A stretch of DNA of 64,000 nt from Parapristionchus giblindavisi. Taxonomy: Eukaryota > Nematoda > Chromadorea > Rhabditida > Diplogasteridae. The position numbers were made by a program, and so were the translations under genes. The notes beneath the pieces are model-generated. The model made no database searches. It saw nothing but the letters and a program-made list of their open reading frames with translations, and had not been told where the DNA came from. The stretch is from assembly GCA_943737045.1 (NCBI GenBank), contig CALSFV010000001.1, forward strand, positions 951,001-1,015,000. The letters run 5' to 3'. The number at the start of each line of letters is the position of its first letter. Position 1 is the stretch's first letter. Below are positions 35,850-45,606 of this stretch, in pieces.

Positions 35850-36135
35850 GTGGGGGAGAGGGGGAGATACAAGAGGGAGAGGGAGAAGGAGAGGGAGAGA
35901 TCCTAGAGGGAGAGATCGTAGAGAGAGAGGGAGGGAGATTCTAGCTTGTCCCTCATTTACAATCAGAAAAGACAGCATAGGCGTGAAAAACAAAACAAAA
36001 AGAATAAGGAGAGGAAGAGCAGGACTGTTCTATCTATCTATTGTCTTTCTTCTGTTAGAATCCTTCAGGAGAGTATAGTAAAGAGAAGTTGTTCATGAGG
36101 GAGAGGGAGAGGGAGAGGGAAAGGGAGAGGGAGAA
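35850..36135. repeat. GGGAGA-rich simple repeats in two blocks
   Basis: AGAGGGAGAGGGAGAAGG-type units at 35850-35942 and (GAGGGA)n at 36098-36135, separated by unique sequence. Short ORFs only. Confidence 0.75.
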
Positions 36136-36559
36136 AGTGCGGAATATATGAATTCTACGCTGACGTTGAACAAACAATACGTTTTCTGAATTATCCACAG
36201 TACTGTAAAAGAAGGACTTACGATATTTAGCGATTTATCGGTTAGCTCTCTGTTCGCCTATTGAAGATATCGACAATAACAACTGAGGGGGGGGGGGGGG
36301 GGCAAGTAGAATAGGAGATGGTAGCTAATCAATATCGATCTTGTCATGAACTATATAGAAATAAATCTCTGCCTCTGAATAATATCATTCAAATGTCTCG
36401 AATTCATAAGTGAAATAAATACTTCGCTTGAAAACTGCAACCATGCCAAAGCCTTTCCCTTATAGATACATCTGGCTCATGCTCATTATACTTGATGGGA
36501 ATAAATAAATAAATAAATAAATAAAGATTGCAAGTTTTTTTTAAATCTCTTTTTCGGTG

Positions 36560-36682
36560 TTAAAGGCACATCCCGAGCAAATTTGAAACTCTCCGCTCTG
36601 GCCACAGTCTCTCGCTTTCTTTGTCGACGAGAGAGTGTTGCCGGAGCGGTGAGTTTCAGATGAGCGACGGGTGTGCCTTTAG
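36560..36682. repeat. PalA palindromic element
   Basis: GTTAAAGGCACATCCCGAGC to GCGACGGGTGTGCCTTTAGG, close to consensus. Confidence 0.8.
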
Positions 36683-37102
36683 GTCGGACGAGTAATCATG
36701 ATTAATAAGTATAGACCACCAGAACAATTATAAACGAAATATGTAATAGTTAAACATGCAAATGTACTCATAAAATTAGACATTAATGAATCTAAAGTAG
36801 CTATTAGTAGAGGCGAGATTCACTGTTTCGGCCATTAGGTTGCCATAACTCTCGTTGAGAGAGTCTGAATGAGATAGCGAGTGAAATGAATAATTGATTG
36901 ATTAAGGTTGTTCTGAAACCAAAATACTAAATACATAGGCTACTCCCGAACTGAATATTTTGGATGAATCGTTCTCTGCTCAAAAAACGTAAAGTGAAAT
37001 TCGATCCGGGAAAGCTGATCATCGGTTGAGTTGAAAGACGCCGACTATTGTTGTACAATAAAAGCCATCACATGTTTCGGTCAGTCATCATAACTTTATT
37101 TT

Positions 37103-37203
37103 AATTTGAAACTCTCCGCTCTGGTCACACTCTCTCGCTTTCTTTGTCTGCGAGAGAGTATTGTCAATGCGGAGAGTTAAATTAGCTTGGGGTGTGCCTT
37201 TAA
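37103..37203. repeat. PalA element, left end missing
   Basis: AATTTGAAACTCTCCGCTCT to GCTTGGGGTGTGCCTTTAAA. Followed directly by a PalH-like AAGAAAAGAAAACTCTCC block. Confidence 0.7.
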
Positions 37204-37378
37204 AAAGCTGCGAAATATATGAGAAGAAAAGAAAACTCTCCTGTTTTTACACACTCTCTCGTTTCTTTATTTTTCTTTTCGTACCGCTCTAGATCATCAT
37301 TACTCATTAGAGCATTACTGACCTACATATTGTTTTAGAAGAGAAGGGGTAGAATATATCAAATGCCAAGTGCTAATC

Positions 37379-37488
37379 ATCCCGAGCTAATTTCAAACTC
37401 GCTCTGACAACGCTCTCTCGCTTTCGTTGTCTACGAGAGAACGCGGGCAGAGCGTAGAGTTTCAAATTAGTTCGGGGTGTGCCTTTAA
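37379..37488. repeat. PalA palindromic element
   Basis: TCCCGAGCTAATTTCAAACT to GTTCGGGGTGTGCCTTTAA. Confidence 0.75.
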
Positions 37489-38001
37489 TTTGCCCTGGCA
37501 GATTATTGTTTCAGCATCTCATCATATATTTCAGCGCATTTTCTGCTCCGTTTTTTTTTTCCGTTTTATGTGTTTCCAAAACTTTATTAATGTGATATCA
37601 GAACGAACACAGAGATTAAATTTACCCGAATGCCGTTAGTTGGCGAACGATTTGCCCATATTCAGACAAATGCCTGTATATGGGCAAATCGGTGGTTTTT
37701 GGGCTACCATTTGCCTGAATGTGGGCAAATCGTGTACACAAGTATCGTAAGTTGGCAAATCTATTGCCCATATTTGGGCAAATTTGCTCTCAGTGAAAAA
37801 AGACTTTCCGACGTCTGCCTCTCTGCTTTTGTTTTTCGTAAAATTTGAATAAATTAAATAAATAGTATTAATAGATGAGAATAAGTATGCATGCACTTTA
37901 AATGTAATTTTTTTAGATAACTAAGTTAGCTAATAATGTGGCCTAAGGTGTTTCGGCCGCTACGTCAAGCATTATGTGAGCATTATGTGAAGAGATCGCA
38001 C

Positions 38002-38148
38002 TATGTCGGATGATAACCGATGAATAATAACCGACTGGATGATAACCATTTGCACATGAGAGACAAGCGCTAATGAATAGACAAAGTATGCAAATGGTTA
38101 TCATCCAGTCGGTCATTATTCATCGGTTCTCATTCGACCTAGTGCCGA
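38002..38148. repeat. PalE inverted-repeat element
   Basis: AACCGATGAATAATAACCGA and GGATGATAACCATTTGCA on the left are mirrored by TGCAAATGGTTATCATCC and ATTATTCATCGGTTCTCA on the right. Related to 1296-1425. Confidence 0.65.
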
Positions 38149-38509
38149 AGAGATAGTATGAGAAACGTGAAGAGTGCAGAAAAGTTTTAATATATCCAAT
38201 GAGAAACGGTATGGTACGAGAACTGCGAGATAGCGTATGAAATGAGGAGCGTACAGACAAGTTTCAGGTCGGAGACCGACGAGATAGTGTGCAAACGAAG
38301 AGAGTGCAGACGAGAATCACGCTGATTTAATGGGAAAAGTACAAGAATCGAGCTGAAAAGTGAGAGGAAGAAGTGTTTCAAGATAACATTGAAGATAAAA
38401 GAGTGAAAGAATAGAAGCAGGACCTTTGTTCCGCTCATTTCTCTACCTCTTGGATCTCTCACTCTCCCTCTGCCTCTACCTCCTCCTCTCTCTCCACTTC
38501 TCCCTCTCC

Positions 38510-38735
38510 TTCCAGGATCTCTCCCTCTCCCTCTCCCTCATTCGCTCTGACTTGATGTGTCTTAGATACTTCCATTGAGCAATGTGATGCTGTTTCAGAG
38601 GTGTCGGACCTAGAAAGACAGAGAGATGGAGAGGGAGGGAGAGGGGGAGAGAGAGGGAGGTGAGAGAGAGTGTGTGAGAGAGGGAGAGGAAGAGAGAGGG
38701 AGAGAGGGAGAGGGAGAGAACAGCCGCGTTGTCCA
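38510..38735. repeat. mixed CT- and GA-rich low-complexity sequence
   Basis: Switches from CCCTCTCCCTC on the left to GGGAGAGGGAG on the right, with a short unique spacer around 38545-38610. Confidence 0.7.
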
Positions 38736-38757
38736 TCTTCTTCATCATCAGACGACA

Positions 38758-39088
38758 TTCCCTCATTCTCCCTCTCTCCCTCTCCTTCTCCCTCTCTCTC
38801 CCTCTCCCTCTCCCTCTCCCTCTCCCTCTCTCTCCCTCTCCCTCTCCCTCTCCCTCTCCCTCTCCCTCTCCCTCTCCCTCTCCCTCTCCCTCTCCCTCTC
38901 TCCCTCTTCTTCTCCCTCTCCCTCTCTCCCTCTTCTTCTCCCTCTCCCTCTCCCTCTCCCTCTCCCTCTCCCTCTCCCTCTCCCTCTCCCTCTCCCTCTC
39001 CCTCTCCCTCTCCCTCTCCCTCTCCCTCTCCCTCTCCCTCTCCCTCTCCCTCTCCCTCTCCCTCTCCCTCTCCCTCTCCCTCTCCCCT
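38758..39088. repeat. (CCCTCT)n hexanucleotide array
   Basis: More than 50 units of CCCTCT, interrupted twice by the same TCTCCCTCTTCTTCTCC variant (near 38900 and 38925), which points to internal duplication. Every C/T-strand frame is open (Pro-Ser or Leu-Pro/Leu-Ser repeats); none is a gene. Confidence 0.92.
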
Positions 39089-39397
39089 CATCAGTTCAAT
39101 CAATGTCTTGACTGCTTCGCAATCTTGTTCATCTTCTTCACCCGTTCAGTAGTACAGATACACTATTTGTGTAGTGTGAATCAGAGGCAGGGTGTATGAT
39201 AGCCGGAGCCGGCAAATGGTCGGAGCCGGGAAATGGTCGGAACCGGGAAATAGTCATTAGCAAATAGCGCACTGTGCTGCACACTACCGTAATAGACATA
39301 CTGTATGGAAATGGATAACCGAAGGACGAGAAACGCTAATCGTATTTAAAAATAAGCACACACCGATGCCCATTCGCGTACGATCTCACCGCTTGAT

Positions 39398-39470
39398 TAG
39401 GCCCTCCGGACTGAATTGGCTTTGAACGCAGATCACTGCTATCGCTGGCATAGCAGTGATCTGCGGTATT
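39398..39470. repeat. dispersed repeat copy with a perfect hairpin
   Basis: Inverted copy of the 9317-9385 repeat (GGACTGAATTGGCTTTGAA). It ends in a hairpin CGCAGATCACTGCTAT / ATAGCAGTGATCTGCG around CGCTGGC. Confidence 0.55.
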
Positions 39471-39506
39471 AGTTGGAGCCGTCATTCCGCGTATCAATAT
39501 AATGTC

Positions 39507-39508
<2 letters not shown>

Positions 39509-39561
<53 letters not shown>

Positions 39562-39563
39562 TT
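39509..39563. repeat. (ATT)n microsatellite
   Basis: About 17 TTA units with one substitution. Confidence 0.9.
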
Positions 39564-39674
39564 ATACAACAGGACAAGTCAGTGTAGACTGGTTTATCAG
39601 AGATTGGGAGGGTCTTATATAGTCGTCTTTGTGCTGCAGTCACAAAGGAATCTCCATAGGCAAATGTGACCTCG

Positions 39675-40061
39675 TCATCCAGTCATCATTCCTATCGCTC
39701 TAGTCGCACTAGAGCGGTCGATCCACAACATAGGGCGGTTGCTCCTCCTTTGTCTCCGTGGGGTGCGCCGTATAGAGGCCAACTCCCGTAGTGCACGCCG
39801 TATGTAGCTTCCACACCGTAGGGTGCGCCGTAGCCACTTCCTCTTGGCGCACACCCCATCCCCCGCACCGTAGGGTGCGCCGCGGGCAGCACCATGCTGT
39901 GGGCACCCCACGGACGAAAAATACCGGAGATGCCTTGAATAACGGCTTGCACCTTTAACTTTCTTGATTTCAGCCACCTGCGGGCATTCCATGTGAGACG
40001 TTTTGCCGTTGTTGAAAATATGTTTCACTATGATCTCTTTATGATTGATATGGTGGAACAT
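39675..40061 (-). pseudogene. candidate GAPYG-repeat protein with a frame break
   Basis: GC-rich segment with good codon character. From ATG 40061 the minus frame runs to RGAPYGAGDG, then becomes basic and unrelated. The neighbouring frame resumes with GSGYGAPYGVEATYGVHYG and LYGAPHGDKGG, ending at a TAG after VRLER. The same Gly-Ala-Pro-Tyr-Gly motif on both sides of the switch, at a run of five G, suggests a single-base indel, either real decay or a sequence error. Gly/Tyr-rich repeats of this sort occur in small secreted nematode proteins, but I do not recognise the family and no signal peptide is evident at this ATG. May not be a gene. Confidence 0.35.
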
Positions 40062-40299
40062 AACGATAATAATGAATAATTATATTTGGGAAAATGAATA
40101 CATTAAAATGAATTGTTTATTATACAAATAAGGAATAGTTCATTTTGAAAATAATAAATTGTCTATTGAAAATATATGCACATGCATGTTTTGAGAATAA
40201 TGTGAGAACATTAGCTCAACTATGAAGAGTGAATAGGATAAAGGCATGAAAACAAGGATTCTGGATAGGAGGTAGGGACTAACAATTTTCATGAAGAGC

Positions 40300-40392
40300 T
40301 TTAAAGGCACACCCGCTGCTTATTTTACTCTCCGCTCTGGCCACAATCTCTCGTTTTCTTTGTCTGCGAGAGATTGTAGCCGATGCGACGAA
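40300..40392. repeat. PalA element, right end truncated
   Basis: TTTAAAGGCACACCCGCTGC; core CAATCTCTCGTTTTC mirrored by GCGAGAGATTG; outer right arm lost. Confidence 0.65.
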
Positions 40393-41160
40393 TATAATTA
40401 TCTTGGACTTTGCACCGAGGAAGAAGTCATTTGCGGAAACTTCGAAGTTTTCTTCATTTTAAAAACAAGTAAATAGAAAAAAAACTTGAAAAAAATGTGA
40501 AATACAAAAGAAATATGTTTGATTTTAAATTCTCGTTTGTTCACGGTTCAAAAAAAATTTTTTACAGTTAAACACTCTTCAATTCAATGTTGTGAAACAT
40601 TAAAATAGTTATGAGCTTGATTTTAAATGATGCGTGGCCTGTACAATTTTGATTTATGATTTACAGATTTACATTTTTTGTAGATAACACATTTTCCTGA
40701 TATTTTATCGATCATATGAACAAAAAACCACACGGGGAAAATACATTTAAATTTAAATTTTACAAAAATAAACGATGTGGGAGATAGTTTTTTATACGAA
40801 GTACGGAAGAATCAATCAATAACGTTGATCTATCAATCAATAAAATCAATCGATAAATATACAAGTCAAAGGAGTGTGTGTAAAGCGGAGCAAACCCTGT
40901 TCGTTAGCATGGCGCAATTCGTGCTCACCCGATACTTCATGAATTTAAAAATACATTTTCGCGCGCGTTATCGAGTCTTGTAGCGATAATTACAGTATGG
41001 ATATACAGTAGACGAGACTAGTATCGATTTTGTGGTGACTAGTATATGTATGAGATTTTGCAAGAAACACAAAAATATTTAACATTTTGTAGATTAGAAA
41101 AAAAAAGATATGGTTCTATGTGGGCGTGTGAAAGAATGTGATCGATCTGGATGCTGATGG

Positions 41161-41240
41161 GGGATGATGGGACGAAGATCAAAGATCAAAGATCAAAGGT
41201 CAGAGATCAAAGATCAAAGGTCAGAGATCAAAGATCAAAG
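41161..41240 (-). repeat. heptamer tract over the GPCR stop codon
   Basis: Coding strand TTTGATCTTTGATCTCTGACC repeated about three times; the TGA of the first TTTGATC is the predicted stop (41237-41235). Elsewhere in this gene such tracts are intronic. Confidence 0.75.
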
Positions 41241-44200
41241 TAGACTGGTTCCTTCGATCTTGGGCACATCGACATCTACCGTATGCCCGTTGAGCCATTC
41301 CACTCCGCCCTCGTCCACGCGCAACTTCAGCTTCTTGCGGCGGGGATACAGAATCTGAGAGACTATCGATTGAATATTGTTTAATTATTGATTGAATATT
41401 GATTGATTGTTGATTTATTATTGATTATTGATTGATTATGCTGTAAACCATTTTCCTCAACAACAATAATAGAAAATCTTTGGCATGAGATAGTGTTGCC
41501 AGAAAAATTAGCCCTACTTTAAATAATGCAATGTTCAAATATGATGTCTTGATTTTTTAAAATTTTGTTTCTATAATTGTAAACTCCTAGAGCGAAAAAA
41601 ACACCTCAAAGAGCGTCCTTCTGAAGGCGGATCCGAATATGAGATAGCAGAAGAAATTCGCGGTTCCGTTGATTACGATGAGGAAGTTCGAGAAGTCCAC
41701 CAGGTACACGAGGAAATTGGCGATCTGCAAAGATCAAAGATCAAAGATCAAATAGAGATTGAAAGAAAGTGAGGGATTCTGTAGCGCGAGGAGAGTCTGC
41801 ATGTCAAAATCGATTCAACATTCATCAAAAGTAATCTATTCATTAATATCTAATTTTATAAGTACATTTGCATGTTTAACAATTACATATTTCGCTTTTA
41901 ATACATAACAAGATCCAATATGAAAGATCAAGAGACGAATTTTCGTATATGTTTCGTAGTCATGATTTAATGAAACTGTTGGCGAACGGCAATAATGTAT
42001 GAAAGCAATAATATATTGGTCCAGTATCAAACAAAATAACTTTAAAGATCGGAATGTCAGATGGCAAAGATCAAAGATCAACAAACAGCATTCTGGAAGA
42101 TCATCTCGAGAAAGTTGACGAAGAGTGCGGTTGAATTGCAGAAGATGAAGAAGCAGACGACCAGTATCAAGGAGGTCGTGTCCGATTCTTCTTCTGAAAG
42201 ATCAAAGATCAAAGATCAAATTTTCTTCATTATCAATATTAGAGGGAGTAACTTATCCAGTAGTTTTTTTTTAATAGTTTAGCTCTCATTTATTGATTGT
42301 TTTATTTTAGAAATCATTTAGCAGCGTATGACAGTGCTCGCAAAGTATCAATAGATAACGATAATTTACAGTAATCTCACCAGTCGGATGCCTGATTACG
42401 GTATACACAACGCATATATTGATTAGTATGAGCAGAATTAGCGGTCCAACAGCGAGAAACGTGGTGTACATGTACCTAAAGATCAAAGATAAGAAGATCA
42501 AAGATCAAAGATCTAGACTGACGTGTAGTAGATAGTGTAGTATCCCTGGTTGCCTCTGAATGCGGTGGGACAGATCTGGGAAGAGGTCGTGTTCTCTCGA
42601 GTGAGGCACTCAACCTGCAAAAATCTACGATCACTAATGCCGTGTTGATTTTCCGGCAAAAGCACTTGGCAAAAGCAAAATTACGTAGGTTTTGTCCTCC
42701 CGGAAAAGCATTGCAAAAAGCAAATATCTCAGTTCCATCATTAAACACATCATCATCACTTGAACTTTTCAAACTGTGAAAAAAGAGTATATAGGCAGTT
42801 TCACGTTTCTCGATCTACTAATTAAAGATGGGGGCTTTCGAATGTTAATACAGATGTCGAACATATGCGCTATGCAAAGGACAAATGATATGGAAGAAAT
42901 TAGCACGACCATTCATCAATCCCGTAGTGCAGTGGTAAAAGCGCTTACTAGTAAGCGTAACGTCGCGGGTTCGAAACCTATTGCTGAACTTTCCTATTTT
43001 CAAAATTTCGCGCCTTTGCCTGTACAATGTGCCTGTACAGTGTACATCAAGCATGAATTCATTCATGATTCTAAGCTGAACTAGCATAAAATAATTTATG
43101 TATGGTATGTAGAATAAGTTTTGCTATCTTTCGGTCTTCACAGTTTGTTCACGAAAATATTGCTCGGACTCCACCTTTAACACCCTTTTTGCTTTTTTTT
43201 TCCGGAAACTAACAGCACATATTTCGATGAATTGATAATATCTTGCGATTTTTGCACGATTTTTTTAATTCACAAGAATTTTACATATTTTGGTGATTTA
43301 TCAAACTTCAAAGCTGACCTTTTCAATCTCGAATGCGTGTGGAATGTTATACAAGAAGCAGAACATCAAGATGCAGCATGCGGTGATCTTCGCTCGACTG
43401 TATTATTAATTATTGATTTTTGTAAATATAATAATAACAATAATAATATTAATTTGTTAATATATTGTTTTATTTTCATACAGAGAACAAATTTCTAAAT
43501 ACTTTGGGACCTAGGCCATGGTGAAAATTTATGGTATAAAAATATACCATTCTAGGTCGTTTAGTTATTTTATGAAGGCACTCCCCGAGCTTCTGTAAAC
43601 CTCTCCGCTCTGGCCACTCTTTACCCTTCTTTGTCAGCGAGAGTGTGTGGGCAGAGCGGAGATTAAATTTTTAAAAAAACTCACTATGGTGTGCAATACA
43701 TCTCTTTCAGTGAGGGTAAGACAACGGATATGAAACAGTCAACGGCGGCCGCGACACAGAAGTAAACGGAGGAGGTCTGGAAAGATCAGAGATCAAAGAT
43801 CAAATTCCCGAATATGCCGAGATCAAAGATCAATATAATGGTTGAGAAAAGGCCTTGCTGTTCAAAAGTTACGGACAGAAAAGAAAAAGAGGCGAGAGGT
43901 ACAAAGAGGAGTATTTTTTGTGTTTTCTTATCTTTCAGCAACTTTCGAACCGAGTATCTGAGATCAAAGATCAATATCTCGGATGAGTATAATCCAAAGA
44001 TCAAAGATCAATATCTCGGATGAGTATAATCCAAAGATCAAAGATCAATATCTCGGATGAGTGTAATCCAAAGATCAAAGATCAATATCTCGGATGAGTA
44101 TAATCCAAAGATCAAAGATCAACCTGGAACACGGAAGCGAGCGGAAAGACGATCGGCGCACCCGTTACATAGAGATATGCGATAACTGGAAATATTGATT

Positions 44201-45015
44201 AGTGGATTTTAAAGATACAGTAGTCAGTAATACATTGATTAGTAGATACAGTAATCTGGGAGATATTGATTGCTGATTACAGTTATTGGCATGTCTACTT
44301 TTGAGGTTACATTGCATAGATTTTTCAAAAGTTCATAATATTTTATTTTAATATTTAAAAATATTAATTCATCATACATGGATAATCATGATGCCGCCAC
44401 GCCTCCAACACGAACAGAAACAGCGCGGTTATGATCAGGCAGAAGTCGGACATAGCCAGAGCCGCCAAGTAGATCGACGTCGAGTGTATGCGTTGTGTAC
44501 TGTAAATGGTGTCGATTATGGTGCGCTTCTTTCCTACGTTTCCCAATCGCTCTTACCTCGATAGATAGACACGGACGACGAGAGCGTTGCCGAACAGACC
44601 GATGAAGCCGACGATTGCCAGTGCCACACCAGAAACGGCGAGATTGTACGTCTGAAAGATACCGTAATCACTCGGAATATCGATTGATCTGATCAGTCGT
44701 TATAGAATGAAAATATGCAGACATTCATCGTGGATGGTTTCTATTATGGAAAAATAGTTTTTAATCTATTTTATTTATTATTTATTATTATATTTATTTA
44801 TTTATTTTTTTGAACGCGGTTGAATGCTTTATCTTCTCCCTCGAATTTACCGTAATCCAAGGACAGTAACCTGCCGTAATCCGTAAAATTATCGATCGTA
44901 CCTGGTAGCTGGGGTCTGTGGAGCCCAGACACACATCGCAGTACGGTGGACCGTCCATTTCGACTGCACCATCCATCTCGATTATTTCTGTCGCTAATGT
45001 CGTATCTAATTCCAT
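41235..45015 (-). CDS. FMRFamide-receptor-like class A GPCR (11 exons)
   Basis: Seven-transmembrane receptor, 369 residues, probably for a neuropeptide. Exons (5' to 3'): 45015-44902, 44651-44557, 44499-44378, 44185-44124, 43776-43685, 43397-43307, 42614-42523, 42475-42381, 42193-42087, 41724-41605, 41354-41235; all phases agree. An acidic N-terminus precedes TM1 (GLFGNALVVRVYL). TM2 has YLAALAMSDF; TM4 is followed by LYNIPHAFE, typical of the FMRFaR group; TM5 is LAVGPLILLILINICVVYTV; TM7 is INGTANFFCYLIFG. The TM3 box is DCF (144-146) where most receptors have DRY/ERY. Acceptor TTTCCAG abuts the ATG, so the message is probably trans-spliced or has a 5' UTR exon. The stop lies in a heptamer tract, so the C-terminus is uncertain. 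Ligand unknown. Confidence 0.88.
42476..42522 (-). repeat. 47-nt intron made of heptamers
   Basis: GPCR intron 7, coding strand: donor GTCAGTCTAGATC, TTTGATC units, acceptor GATCTTTAG. Confidence 0.85.
42910..43180 (+). repeat. tRNA-derived SINE, second full copy
   Basis: A-box TAGTGCAGTGG (42925-42935) and B-box GGTTCGAAACC (42968-42978), then the shared body ending TTGTTCACGAAAATATTGC and CTCCACCTTTAA. Contains a small internal duplication (GTGCCTGTACA). It lies in GPCR intron 6, antisense to the gene. Confidence 0.75.
43574..43672. repeat. PalA element, diverged copy
   Basis: GAAGGCACTCCCCGAGC to GGGCAGAGCGGAGATTAAAT, ending 13 bases from the donor of GPCR exon 5 (which ends at 43685). 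Confidence 0.6.
43958..44121 (-). repeat. 37-bp minisatellite built on the heptamer
   Basis: Four copies of a 37-bp unit, CCAAAGATCAAAGATCAA plus TATCTCGGATGAGTATAAT (one copy has GTGTAAT), in GPCR intron 4. Each unit carries two GATCAAA heptamers. The copies are almost identical, so the array is young. Confidence 0.9.
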
Positions 45016-45606
45016 CTGGAAAATATGGATTATGGTAACTGATTCCGGTATACGGTAGGAGAAAATCGATATGGGGATTATAGGGAGTTGAGCAATGTAA
45101 TCGGAACCATGGACGCAGTAGGCAAACACTCGAACGGCGTAAAAGGACGGTAGAAGGGTGAGAGAGATGAAATATTGATCAGCGACAGAAAGGGGTGGAG
45201 AGTAATGGAAAATAAGGACATTTCGACTGTGTATTTTAAGAATAAAAACTGAAAATATGACAAAGAAATATTTAATAGGCAAAAAACGAATAAAACAATG
45301 TGAAGATTACGGTATGCGAGTAAAAACCTTGACCTAACGAACAACTTTTTGCTAAAAGTACGGTAATCTCAAACTTGGCGTTTTGCCAAAAAATTTTCAA
45401 GTTTTTCATTTTTTTATAATTTCCGTTTATGGTCTTTATTTCGTACAATGTTGCATTATTTGGCTCACTGCTTTCTGATAATAGTTCGATCCATCGCTAA
45501 CATCCAGTGTCTCTATTGCAAATACTTCCTTTCCATCCTCATTCTACGTCCTTATTATATTAGTAATTATTACTTGTCAGGTTCATATGGGTGTCTAACG
45601 ACTGCC
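45016..45606. promoter_or_regulatory. divergent intergenic region between GPCR and pseudouridine synthase
   Basis: Only 591 bp separate the two start codons, so both promoters probably lie here. AT-rich, free of PalA/PalB, with no clear TATA or initiator. Acceptor-like CAG occurs at 45016-45018 (minus) and TTGTCAG at 45574-45580 (plus). Confidence 0.5.
45587..45598 (+). other. upstream ORF of three codons
   Basis: ATG GGT GTC TAA lies between the leader acceptor (AG 45579-45580) and the main ATG at 45607, ending eight bases before it. If the mature 5' end is at 45581, this uATG is the first one met. Confidence 0.45.

Larger units (their letters stand above)
29168..41234. other. 12-kb intergenic repeat region
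   Basis: Between the peptidase 5' end and the GPCR 3' end. Contains PalA/PalB/PalC/PalE/PalG elements, foldback element FB1 (31604-33826), long GA/CT arrays and one candidate coding segment (39675-40061). I see no recognisable exon in 29600-29970, 30700-31380, 35290-36540 or 40400-41230. Confidence 0.6.

Noticed and set aside
38459..39199. ORFs of 156-214 residues with Gly-Glu, Pro-Ser or Leu-Pro repeats
   Set aside because: Translation of the (CCCTCT)n array on both strands; low-complexity artefact.
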